64,000 bases of DNA, taken from assembly GCA_017562135.1 (NCBI GenBank), contig QEYB01001046.1, forward strand, positions 2,728,001 through 2,792,000, read 5' to 3'. This stretch comes from Dipylidium caninum (lineage: Eukaryota; Platyhelminthes; Cestoda; Cyclophyllidea; Dipylidiidae). Below, one piece after another: positions 47,701-58,440 of the stretch; within the stretch, counting starts at the first letter, position 1; each line of letters begins with the position of its first letter. The notes under the pieces were generated by a model. It saw only the letters and a list, made by a program, of their open reading frames with translations. It had not been told where the DNA came from and did not search any database. Both the position numbers and the translations under genes were made by a program.

Positions 47701-50700
47701 GTGAGCTGAAGGCGGAGCGTCAACTAAGGCGGAATATCCAAGCCACCGTCCGACGCTTCCGCACCGATCTGTACAATGTGGTTGGGAAGATTCAAGATCC
47801 CAAAGCGCTGAAGGGTAGCATCGTGGATCTCTACAAGAAACACATCCAAGACGAGGCGGTAAGTTGCTGTGCTGCTCTTCTTCCCGTCGATAAGAAGCGA
47901 GCGGGATGGGCGGCGCCATTTTTTCCCCAACTAAAAGTATTCCGGGGAGGTCCGTTTGTCACTTGCTGCGGTGTAGGCGCGGAATTGACCGCAGCAATGA
48001 AAGCCTGAGGGCAGGGGCTAGGAGATTCGAAGGCTGACCTCTTCTCCCCCAGCAAATGCAGGCTGAACTAACGGTGTTAGCGCCCGACAAACACCGATAC
48101 TAGAAACAAACTGACGTCTTCAACCGAAACGGCCCCAGCGACTGCTGACCTGCCAGTCCAAGTGTGACGGACAATCTGCGTCTCAGATGCACCATTAGTG
48201 GAAGGAAAAAAGACCGTTCAACGAGGGCACCGGCGTGGCCGAGGCATTTCATTCAGCTTGTCTCTCCTTTCGCGTACATTCCAGCAGACGGGCTTTGAGG
48301 CCCCCCTCACTCAAAATGAGCCACGAGCAGTTTTTTTTCGGGCACCATAAAACCACTACTTGCAGAGTTCCTGATGGGGAAGGCTAAAAGCTGCGAGTTT
48401 CGGTCGTGAATAGGGGAACTCATTTGTTAACATGCCCGCCCTCAACTTTTCCCCGTCCACCCTCTGATCCTTGGCGTCACCCTCCGTCGCTGAATTTGCC
48501 TTAAAGAACCCCACGACCACCTCTTAAATAGACGACGACGACGGGCAGCGGTGCCTCTCCTCGTCCGTCCGTCCGTCGCCAGGGCAGATAATTGAGGCCC
48601 ACCTTGTGCCGAGTGGGGAGCCAAGGGGGGGACTTCCTTGGGGGAGGGGCTGGAGCCCTCGAGGCGGTCAACGTGCGCCAGGCTGGTGGAGGCGAAGGGT
48701 GGACCCTTTACCTCCACGACAAAACCACGAGCACCAGAGGTACTTACACGCCCTCTTTCCTTTTCACGCTTACTGCTTTTAGCAACCTCTTCACATTGGT
48801 GAGGTAACCCCCCTCCGTGTTTGCTTCGGTTGTTCTTTGTTTGGGAAGGTTACTCCTCGTTAAAAAGTTGCTTTGTTGATTGGTTACCATTTCTTAAAAC
48901 ATCGGTTTCAATGTCGGTCCAACCGTCGAGGTCAAAATCTCTTTGCCGGGCCCATTTGTCACATAATTCCAACTTCTTAGCAGTGACATGCATTTCCAAG
49001 CCACCTTCAGCCAAGTTCCGCCCGTGGAAAGAGAAATATCGTTTTCCTGGCTAGACGAGTGTTTGCCTTCCTGTCGGTGCGCACTTTTGGTGTATTTTTA
49101 AGGCGGCAACATTATTCATGCTGTTTTTACCTCCACATTTTGCTTTTTGAGTCGTGGGCGGACAGTACAGGTCTGTAAGTCACTTGATCTCAGCGAGGGG
49201 ATCGCCTTCCCTTATAACTAAAACGCGCAGGTTTTGCGGAGTTATGAAACTGCACTTCGCCCGAAGGAAACGAACGAGAGAATGCGGCGTTGTGGAGCGG
49301 AGGGGAGGACAACCCTTCGGCCTTCGACAAACGGCTGGGCGGCAGCCCAAGGGGCAAATGGGCGGGCGGTGTGTGCGTGGACAATGAGCCCCGAGGTGAA
49401 GAAACGACGCGTCGAGGAGCAGGCAGGTGACGGTTTTCACTCCGCCCAAAATCGGTCCCCTCGCCGTCCCGCGATGAGTGTTTAGGCTGGTTAATCGCTA
49501 TTGTGTCATTTTGTCCAAGTGCACCCGAAAGGACACGTCTGCTCGTTGCTACACCAAGTCCCAAGCTTCATCAGGTCCTGCCTCGACAGAAACCGGCACC
49601 CGAGGAAGTGACAAACGCCAGGACTGCGGACGTCATCAGCAGGCTGGGCGAAAAACATTGGCCACATCAGTTGCGGAGGAGTGTAGGTGAAGAAGGCGAG
49701 AGGGTTGAAGTGACAGCTCACGAATATTTATCACCAGCCCGGTGTTCGACACCGCTTTGCAAAAGGAATACATCGCCCACGCCTCGGTCGCCCTCCCCGC
49801 CCACCACCACCACCACCACCGCGTGACCGCAAGCGGGGGTGCGAGTGGGGCGAGACGAGGTGGAAACCTCATTAGCGGCCGGTCGAGTCGGCTGACCGGC
49901 TATTTGCCGAAACACTTATGCTCGCGGCTTTACCAGAACAGGAAGCAGGAAAGCGCGTTCTCACTCTCCCCCTCTGAAGCTGCCTCCACCGCTCGCACCG
50001 TTACCGAAGACGGAGGCGCTTTCGCGCACAGAAACGCGTTTGTGCGCTTCACAACATGTGTGTTCATTCGCGGAGTTCAGCGGCAATCCGTGAAGGCGGA
50101 CTATAGGCGAGAGCGTGCTGCGAAGGCGAAGGAAACAAGAGATTCGGTGACGGAGATTAATTGCGTCTGAAGACCCGGGCGAATCTTGTCCCATTTTGGA
50201 GTTTGAGGATTAACCGGAAAGGCATGCTGACTCTCAATGCCTCCACATTCGGCGACACAGTGTCGTCAGCGCATTCAGGCCGGTGAGGGGTACCGCTGTA
50301 GCAGGGGAATGGGAAACCGACGCCTCTCCTAGACGGCGCCGCCGAGGCGCGAGTGGAGAAGATTCGTTTTTACAGACTATGGTGACTTCAAATGTCGAGT
50401 GAGGGATATGAGGACTTCGTCGACCGGACTTTACTGCTTGCTCCTGATAAATGGCTCCAGAAGTCGCGCCTGACCTCCGATTACACACCCCGCGGAATGT
50501 TAAAACCTGTCGATCGTGGGTTCGGGCAAAACCCACTGTGCAGGGCAGTGGGGAACGCTTTCACCAAAATATAGCCTCTGGAGCCGACGTAGGGAAGACC
50601 GCTCATTGCCACTGTGTCTGACTAGCCGAGGTTATCCGGCGAAGAAATGGGTGTGGAAAGAGCCAACCGAAGACTGGACGAGTTCAGGCTACTGATTCCT

Positions 50701-53700
50701 TTTCCTTTAACGAGCACTTAACTCCAACGAAATGAGTTGCTTTTGTAGGTCTCCGAAGTCACACTCAACGAAGAAATGCAACGCGAGTTCGCACGGCAGA
50801 GGGACCACCTTGAGCGCACCCTGGCCGGCGTCCGGAGGAAGTTGGCCAAAGACACGAGCATTCACAAGAACGAGTTCGTCAGAATCATGCATGTACGTCT
50901 CTTTTCGGTTGTTCAGCGGACCTCGGGGTTCGACAGTCGTGATACCCTGCGCGTGGGCAATTCACGAGTTGCACGTTTTTTGCGGTAGCGGGAACGCCAG
51001 ACCGTAGAGCATGAAGGCATTTTGTTTGAATGTAACATCGCGACAGGTTGATCGGGCTACGTGCCCTCATTTGTTTGTTTCCAATTTGCGGCCAACCCGC
51101 CTTCCTCACGCCGTCCCAGGGGTGTTGGAGGGGGACTTAATTAACACTACATGAGGCTGATGGTGGCAGTCACCGTTAATCCGCGTTTTGTAACAACCCT
51201 CACCTCCACAATGGAGACAGCCAGTCTAACTGATTTGTTGTTGCACTGGCGTAGTCGAGGAACGCTGGCTTCACCACCGCCTGCGTTAAGCCCCCCCGAA
51301 GTCGTGAGATGCGGCGAAGGCGGAGGAGGCGGAGGAGGAGGAGGAGGAGGAAAAAGAGGACTCAGTGTCGACTTCGCAGGCGCAGTAACACTTTTAAACG
51401 GGGCTTACTGGGACAGCCAGCGTATCTCAATGAAGCGAGTGGCGATGGCGTTGTCATTTATTTTTGATGTCGAGCTGACCGCGTCATGGGGAGCACGAGG
51501 AGTGGCCGGGCCAGTCCCCGCCCGCAAGTGTGCGCTCCACTGGACGGTCGCGCCTGCGCCGCCATTTCCACTCACTTTTTCTCCTCCTTTTTTGCCGCGG
51601 TTGGATGAATTTCGGAGCCATGGAGCTACGCTGATTTCCCTCGGGTTCTAAAAATTACTAAGGCTTGAATGTGTACTGACTTCGGTTTGTGTGCGAAACA
51701 CAGTAGCGCCCTTAAGGCTCGGTAGTATCGCGACTATTTGCTCCGAAATGCCTTTTTCTGTTAAGATTATGCAAGAGCCGCCTTCGAAACGCACTTTTTT
51801 CTTAGCTGGCCACGATTATTGACAGCTTTGCTGCTCAACAATTTGCAGAATGAATGGACACAGTGCGACTTTCAGATATGCTGTGTGGACGCGAGGAGAG
51901 AGCGGGGCGAGGAGATGGAGACGGAAACAGGGGCGGAGTCGTTTAGACCCATCGCCACAGAAAGTGACGCGTCTTGCACATCGTTCGCTCGGCGCCGGGT
52001 GCACCGCCGGAGGGCGTTGGTCCCAGTGTGAGGCGAGAGGTGCCTAATGTCGTCAGACTCCCTCTTAAAGCGCTGCTCTACAAGCGAGGTCCGAGACTCC
52101 CTCCTGGACGGGTGTCACCGTCTCCGTGACTGTCCTCTCCAGTGTCCGGTAAAGCCGATGTGGAGGAGTCTCGTCCGTGCGTTCGCTTGAGCCAGTTCAC
52201 TAGCTCGGAGGGAAAGGGGACGCCTTCTCCCCGCCTAATTAAGTGTCCCGTCTACTGTCAATAGGTCTTGAACTGCTCCTACAGAAGTAGATCTTGGCTT
52301 TGATCTTGGACCTAATATTTAGGGTATTTCCGAATGCGAAGAGAGATCCCCCTTGTAACTCCTCCATCATTCATATCGCCAGCAGTCGTCCGCGTGACTC
52401 CTGGTCCCTCAGCGGTGAGCAGGTGGCTGCATTCCCTCGTACTTCAAGTACCCTGCGCGAATATGAGCCACTAGCGCAGATGAGACAGGTCGTCGGCGGC
52501 CGGATTTGCCGCTCCTTGAAATGCGTAGCATCCTCACAACTAATGGCGACGATGATTGCCCCGTGCGAATGAGCAAATGGACAGTCGAACCCTCACTCCT
52601 CCCACTTTTCACACCGCGTCAAGGCGAACCGACGTCGTCCCTGTCCACGCCGTCGCTCACTCCTCGCGCCGAGTCCGCCACGGCCAGTTTCGTAGTGCAG
52701 AAGTCGGTAACCCGGGAGCCCTCCTCTTCGACGAGAACGCCACTTGCTGACGCGTTGCCTCAATCTCCCAGTCGGCATAGCCGCCTCTTCTGCGAAAGGG
52801 ACGATTTTTACCTGTAGCCAATTTTCTCATCGACATGGATTTACTGAGGAGAATTAAACCGTGCAGTTTACGTGAATAGCACACATCAATTTTACTACCC
52901 CGTAAACAGCAAATGTAAATATAAAATGGGGAAATGATGGAAAGAGTCATTAATTCCCCCGTTTTATGTCTATTTCCTCCTCCCTTGTCGACAAAACGCC
53001 CACACGACGGAATCAGAAGTTGGTTGGGGGCATAAAAATCACCATGGGGAAGAAGGTTTTCAAAGGCTCAAAAACCAGCCTACGAACCTTGCTCGTGCGA
53101 CCCACCGCGCCTCCTCTGCCCCCGCGTGGACGTCGGCTGACGAACAAGGGCGAGATCTCTTGGAGCCTTCCCAACGATGATGGGGCCAAAAACGCCTTCA
53201 GAGAACACGCTTTACTGGATGATGCCAGATACGCCTGGCCAAGGAAAACATCTGCTTCCTCTTGCACTCACTAATTCCTCTTTCGCTGCAATGTGAGAGC
53301 GCTTAAGCCCCGGCAACAATTAAAGCTTTCTGTTGTGCACTAGGAGAACATGAGCCTAATCGAGGAAATCAACAGACTTCGTGTGGAGTTGCGCAACACT
53401 CGTCATCGAGTCCGGGACCTTGAGACAACGCTGGGCCTCAACCAGAAACACACAACTCGGGCGCACGAAATCCTGGCGCGAATAACGGGCCATCGGCCGA
53501 ACCCGGTGGTGGTGGCGGAGCTGGCGGAGGCCAATCGCGCCCTGCACGAGCAGTCGCACTTCATGCATCTGCTGCAGGAGCGTCTGCGACTGGGGCCGGG
53601 ACACTGCGCAGAGAACGTGAACAACGCGGCTGACGAATGTCCCCAGCCACTGCCTCCCATTCACGGCTGCGAGCTTTCACCAGCGCAGAAGGAGGGCAGA

Positions 53701-53781
53701 CCTGCCACAGAGCCCCGAACCGAAGCAATTACAGGCTCTGTGGACATCGTAGCCATTCCGAGAGCCAAGTCAGCGGTATAG
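40450..53781 (+). CDS. CFAP57: CFAP57 (WDR65), WD40 and coiled-coil axonemal protein
   Basis: CFAP57/FAP57 is an axonemal protein that helps seat a subset of inner dynein arms in motile cilia and flagella. Exons: 40450-40914, 40952-41223, 41299-41596, 42097-42440, 42550-42715, 43456-43657, 44165-44289, 44368-44703, 45509-46282, 46736-46879, 47610-47858, 50749-50892, 53344-53781. They total 3957 nt, exactly 1319 codons with the stop, with matching phases at every junction. Human CFAP57 has about 1250 residues. Residues 1 to about 736 form the WD40 part ([68 protein letters not shown]). Residues about 737-1173 are coiled coil, with the near-invariant [20 protein letters not shown]. The last exon starts [17 protein letters not shown], as in human. 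The start [20 protein letters not shown] aligns with the human N-terminus. The exon 6 donor is GC. Introns grow from 37 bp at the 5' end to 2.9 kb at the 3' end. Confidence 0.96.
44704..45508 (+). other. CFAP57 intron 8, where base composition changes
   Basis: Phase 0 GT-AG intron of 805 bp. An open frame on the + strand runs from 45233 into exon 9, but the part before 45509 has no homology to CFAP57 and is interrupted by the acceptor CAG at 45506-45508. From about here to the right end the non-coding DNA is visibly richer in G and C than anything to the left. Confidence 0.6.
47859..50748 (+). other. CFAP57 intron 11 (2.9 kb)
   Basis: GC-rich intron. It contains a CCA/CAC run at 49800-49820 and C- and G-rich low-complexity patches. 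Open frames on both strands are numerous, as expected from high GC with few stop codons, but none is recognisable. No transposon ends or terminal repeats were seen. Confidence 0.55.
49800..49820. repeat. CCA/CAC triplet run
   Basis: About seven perfect CAC triplets inside CFAP57 intron 11. In one frame they would code poly-His, but that frame is not part of a supported gene. Confidence 0.85.
50893..53343 (+). other. CFAP57 intron 12 (2.45 kb)
   Basis: GC-rich intron with a GGA-type purine run at 51321-51350. Frames such as 51151-51651 are driven by this low complexity. Nothing else supportable is present. Confidence 0.55.
51321..51350. repeat. GGA-rich purine run
   Basis: About 30 bp of GGA and GGC triplets inside CFAP57 intron 12, continuing into an A/G-rich stretch. 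Confidence 0.85.
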
Positions 53782-55361
53782 GCTGCTTTCTGAAAAGCGG
53801 CAATACACGTATCAGCATCCTTCCTTCCTTCCTCCTCACTCGGGAGGCGGAGATGGTGGTGGACAGTGACACGATGACGGCAGTCGGGCGTGCAAAGGCT
53901 TAGCCCACCAACCACCCCCGCGGCACGGGGTTCGCAGTTTCTGCACCTCCTCAATAAGCACGACATTTTATGCCGCACCGAGGTGGGCGGTGCCTGTTAT
54001 TAGGCGGCGGGCATTGGAGGCGCCTGAGTCGATGATGGCATCAAAGTTTAATTCGACGGGTGACCGGATGAGTACACAGCGACTTCGTGATGAGACATGA
54101 AATATCCTCTCAGTATTAGTGTTGGCAAACGGAGCGTGAAGCCAGTTTGGCTGCTTGGTCGGGAAGTTCGAGTGGAATTAAGTGGAGGATGTTAGGGTGA
54201 GCGAGGAAAGCAGAAGGTCGTTGCGCACCCTCCTTGTATGGAGCAGTGCGGGGAGAAAATGGAACGTTCAATCGCGCTAACGGTCCGAGCAGCTCAGGGA
54301 GGCGGTGTGCGTAGAACGTGAGGCCGTCGCCCCAACGTACCGATGTCTCGCACCGTCCCTGCCCGTCTGTTTGGCCGGCCGGTGAGGAAATCGTCCGAGG
54401 CCTTTCCTCAACCTGACCGCACTAAGGCGCCAAGGCCGCGCTAATACTGTCCACGTCGTCGGTCACCGAAGGCGCTCAGCCTTGTTCTTGGCTCCGGCCG
54501 CATTAATCCTAAGAGGACAAGCGGCGAGTCTCGAGTGGGCGGAAAAGTGTGCGCTGACAGGCGGGGCGTTGCAGGGCCCGGGGAAAGGGAAAGGCGTGGG
54601 GCGTCACGACTCGTTTCTGCCGGTAAACTAGATAAAAAGTGGTCCTTCACCGGGTAACCTGAAGATCACTAAGCGCATTAAAACAGAGAAGTAGTCTGTG
54701 GGCACGTGGGAGTTGATTGCTCATGAAAAGGGGATTTTGAAATCATGATGGTACATTGAACAAGAATTTTGGACTTACACCCCCTTTAGTCTTTCCACGT
54801 GGGGAGCTCTACGACTCCTTTTCGCCACGTATTCTGGCGGAAACGCCGAAGGCAGAAATAGAGTAGTTGACTTCCCTCCATTCCAGTCGAGTGCGTCTCT
54901 TCACACATTCATATTTTCCTCCAAATGCTTATTCACCCAATGAAAATAAGCTCATCTAACAGAGCAAAAACGCCACGCGATGGAGATACACGGGCGCGTA
55001 AATAGGGTGAACGCACGGACCAGCGTTGGCATCCACGTTCATCCTCCGAGAAGACGCCGACGCATCATCTCCTCCTTTCTCACTTGTACCCTAACGAGGG
55101 AAAGAAGGATGTGGCGAAGAAGGAGAAGGAAGGCTGATTGCGATGATTAATTTTTCCGGCCCAGTGGTCGCACGTCATGGAACTATAAATCAGCCTTTTA
55201 CCGGCTTTTATTCCCCTCCCTACCCTCTTACCTCTCCTCCTCTTGTTTCAGACTCCTTAATATCGCCTCCCACCCCTCTCGCCTCGAGGCACTCTGCTCA
55301 TACACTACCCAACGCATACACCGTACAGCGGTTGAGCGAGAGCGGTGATTGTACGCTTGTC

Positions 55362-55418
55362 TGTACATACATACGTACGTACGTGTGTACGTACATGTGT
55401 GTGTGTGTGTGCATGCAC
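55362..55418. repeat. TACG/GT microsatellite
   Basis: Mixed tract of TACA, TACG and GT repeats beginning after GTCTG and ending in GTGCATGCAC. It is alternating purine-pyrimidine almost throughout, a pattern able to form Z-DNA. Confidence 0.85.
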
Positions 55419-55548
55419 AAGAGTGAGTAGACGGTGCTTTTTGGCAGGCTAATCACTTCGTGTCGTGTTGAGACGCAGGGGGGCGGGGATGGGCGAGCGG
55501 CAGAAGCGAGGACGGAGGCGGGGCGGTGCTGGGGCGAGGTGGGAGTAG

Positions 55549-55576
55549 AGGCGAGGCGAGGCGAGGCGAGGCGAGG
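55549..55576. repeat. GCGAG pentamer tandem repeat
   Basis: About five perfect copies of a 5-bp unit, purine-rich on the + strand. Confidence 0.88.
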
Positions 55577-55672
55577 ACGAGGGCGTGGGGAAGAAGCTTA
55601 ACATGCAAGACCTGACTGCCTTTCAAGACGCCTTGGCAATAAAGCGAGTAATTAGTCTGGTCTTGAGTGTCT

Positions 55673-55694
55673 ACACACACACACGCGCGCGCGC
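55673..55694. repeat. CA/CG dinucleotide run
   Basis: Alternating CA repeats turn directly into CG repeats. It lies about 100 bp from the GCGAG array. Confidence 0.85.
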
Positions 55695-58400
55695 TCGTCG
55701 TACACGCGGAAGAGCGCGTGTGTGCTGAAACTAAGTCAGGCGAAACGCCCATCGGCACTGGAGTTCAGCCGAGGGTATCGGGGCCCAGCGAGGCATGGTG
55801 AGGCCACCTAGTGCGACCCTCCTCCTCCCCCCCCGCCCGCCAGTTGGATAATGGGTGGTGCGCCTTCACACAGCCTGCCCCGACCGGGTGTCGCTTCCAG
55901 TCACCAGAGTGACGTAGAGGGGTGGGGTGAAGAGAGACAAAGTGGATTCACTGGCAAAAATTCAGCGTTCGACCAAGAGGGTCACGCGAGATTCACCATG
56001 CATGCTTTTCTCTCGTTGCACTGAGACACGCAATTGGGCCGCCTTGCACCCACACTCCCTTCTGCATGGGTAAAGTAGAACCTCGGCAAACCACATTGCC
56101 CGCGGACCTGTTCCTACTTTCTACCCTGGAGAGGAGAAACGTTGTCCTATGCCGGTATTGTTAGTCTCTTCCTGACACGGAAAGACGTGGACCCAGAAAG
56201 GCCCGTGTATTAGAAATTCTCTGCCGATAAAACAGAAGGCCTTCCCGATAGCGACCTTGACGGAGTGTGGCAATCATTAACGATGCTCAACACGGCTCTT
56301 CTCGATGATACCGACCGATGGGGTCGAGCTCACTCGCCTCTCCCGTCGACGCCACTTGCGTCATCTGGTGCGCATTAGAGCTTTCTTTAAAGCAAACCTG
56401 ATTGCGACCTTTTCAAAATCCTCTCCGCACAACTTTTCACACTCGACCGACTGGCTCTCCCCATGCCTGTTCACGTTGACACTCCGCCTTCGTTAGGTTT
56501 CCTTCAAGATGGAGGACCGCACAAAGCGGATGTACGTGTCTGGCGAGTCCCGCAGCATGCCATGTTTCTTAAGCAGGGCGCCAAACTTAGGGCCACTGGC
56601 CGCGTGGCCAAGGTGCCCCTCGCCGAGGCGACACCGACTCGGACAGCGGCATTCCGCACGCCTGGGAAATCGTTTGTCGATGTCGTAGGTCCAAATGCAC
56701 CCAGAACTCAATTTGGATTTTTGTTACCCGCGCGGACTCGGGTGAAATGGCCTGGGGGGGAGGCGGTGGGACAAGACACTGAGCGTAATGCCTCAAGACG
56801 GAGTGGCGAGATTAATCCCCATCTGGCCGGCCAGTGGATGCGGCGAGATGCATTTTCTGCTGGCTGGGACGCGCGCACGCCCCTGTGTGTACCAGTGGCA
56901 ATAATGACGACCCTTTTCTCACCCCACGAGAACCTTCGTCCTCCCCCCCTTTCCGAAGCCGGGAATGGGTTTACGACAGAGTCAATCACTGCTCACTGCT
57001 AATAGGTTCGTCGGACGTGGCGATGGGTTTGGGGCAGATGATGAGACTGACAGATGAGGTGAACGGGGTGGTGGTGCTGCTGTTTACGCCGATGAACATC
57101 AGTCTCTGCCCGCCCCGCCAGCTGATTGACTGACTGACCGACTGGCTAATGCATTATCCAGCCGCTACCCATGTGCGGCAAAATACGAAGACCATTTGGA
57201 CGGCCGAATGGTTGACAGTGGACGGCCTGCGAACAACTGTTTCGCTCATGTCCACATTTGAGTTGCGACTGCCAGCAGAGACCAAGGTTTATGGAGCGAG
57301 TTTTTGCCTCTCCTCCATGCCCTAAATAACCCCGAAGCGGCCGAAAGCGACAATTGGCGCAGATTGCCTGAGAAACCCCGTCAAAATGTGAACGTGGTGC
57401 AAAAATACATCGACTTCTTAAAGTGAGGCCTGTGAGTGGAATACACTGTCAGTGGTTCGCGCAGAAATGTCGGAGTTAATATCAGCCAGGTGAATTCAAG
57501 AATGCGCAACAAGCGCGCACAGACGTCGTTCTCCAGAGGGCCAAGGTCCGGACGATGCCGCACTCCGATGTGGGCAAGTTCCCTGAGACGGCCAGGTGGA
57601 ACAGACGCGGGAGTGGTGCAGGCACTTGACCAATGGCGAAAAGCTTAAATTCCTTCGTGTAACCAACACCGGGAGACGTGGAGTGGCCTCACAACGGGGA
57701 ACACTACAGGCGTGGGGCGGTCGGCTTCAGGCAGTGAGCCCGCAGAACAGTGTCTGCGGACGTTCCAGCTGAAGCGGCTCATGACCATGTCGAGTTACCT
57801 GAGACCTCGTGAGATCGCACATTGTTGTGGCGGCGATTTGCTAATCTCGCGGGAAAGACGCGGTCTCCCTTTCGCGCCACCTGGGTGGCAGCCTGATCCG
57901 GGTGAAGTGAGAACTTTGCTAGGCCAATCGCAAGTTATATCAGAACTCGATTGCCATGGCACCGCAGGGCACAGCCATTGGTTAGTGGGTCCGGCAACTC
58001 GGATCGGGAGGTCATGGCTGGGTCGGGGGGAGGAGAGAGAGGGGCGCATGCTCTCCTGCCAGACGCCGCCCTACGTTCCGCTTTAGAGGCAGTCAGCATT
58101 AAATTGGGTGAATAAGAAGGCTCGGGGCAAGCGTGGGCGGGCAAATGAATGAGCGCAGGGTAGTGGATGCTGGCACACGTCTCGAAGAATGCGACAGGCA
58201 CCTCATCGGTTTGGTGAGTGTGGGAAGTCCTATTTTCCAAGCGTCCGCTGAACACTTAAAGACCTCGTAAGCTTTTCATTAAACGTAGAGCACATCGCAG
58301 AGGAATCCCTCGAAAATGGGCACGAAATTTTCTGCTTAGTGGGACATTTTTTGCATTAGAAAAAGCCGAAATTTGAGGTCACTTCAACCGCGCTCCTTCA

Positions 58401-58440
58401 CAGTCCCGGTTCCGGGACTGAACGTATCTTGAAACGATAC
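58401..58440. repeat. Two adjacent short hairpins
   Basis: CAGTCCCGG, a TT spacer, then CCGGGACTG forms a perfect 9-bp stem (58401-58420). A second, 5-bp stem GTATC/GATAC with a 7-nt loop follows at 58424-58440. No gene is nearby to explain them. Confidence 0.75.

Larger units (their letters stand above)
45509..50892 (+). other. CFAP57: CFAP57 exons 9-12: coiled-coil rod
   Basis: About 437 residues with heptad-like Leu, Glu and Lys spacing. Exon 9 (774 bp) runs from [20 protein letters not shown] to [12 protein letters not shown]; exon 10 from [20 protein letters not shown] to KEQVQE; exon 11 from [20 protein letters not shown] to KKHIQDEA; exon 12 holds [18 protein letters not shown] and FVRIMH. 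Each aligns without gaps to human CFAP57, and all junctions are phase 0. Confidence 0.92.

Noticed and set aside
56463..57002. 179-codon open frame on the plus strand
   Set aside because: No recognisable domain, overlapped by minus-strand frames, ends in low-complexity sequence, and has no plausible upstream exon.
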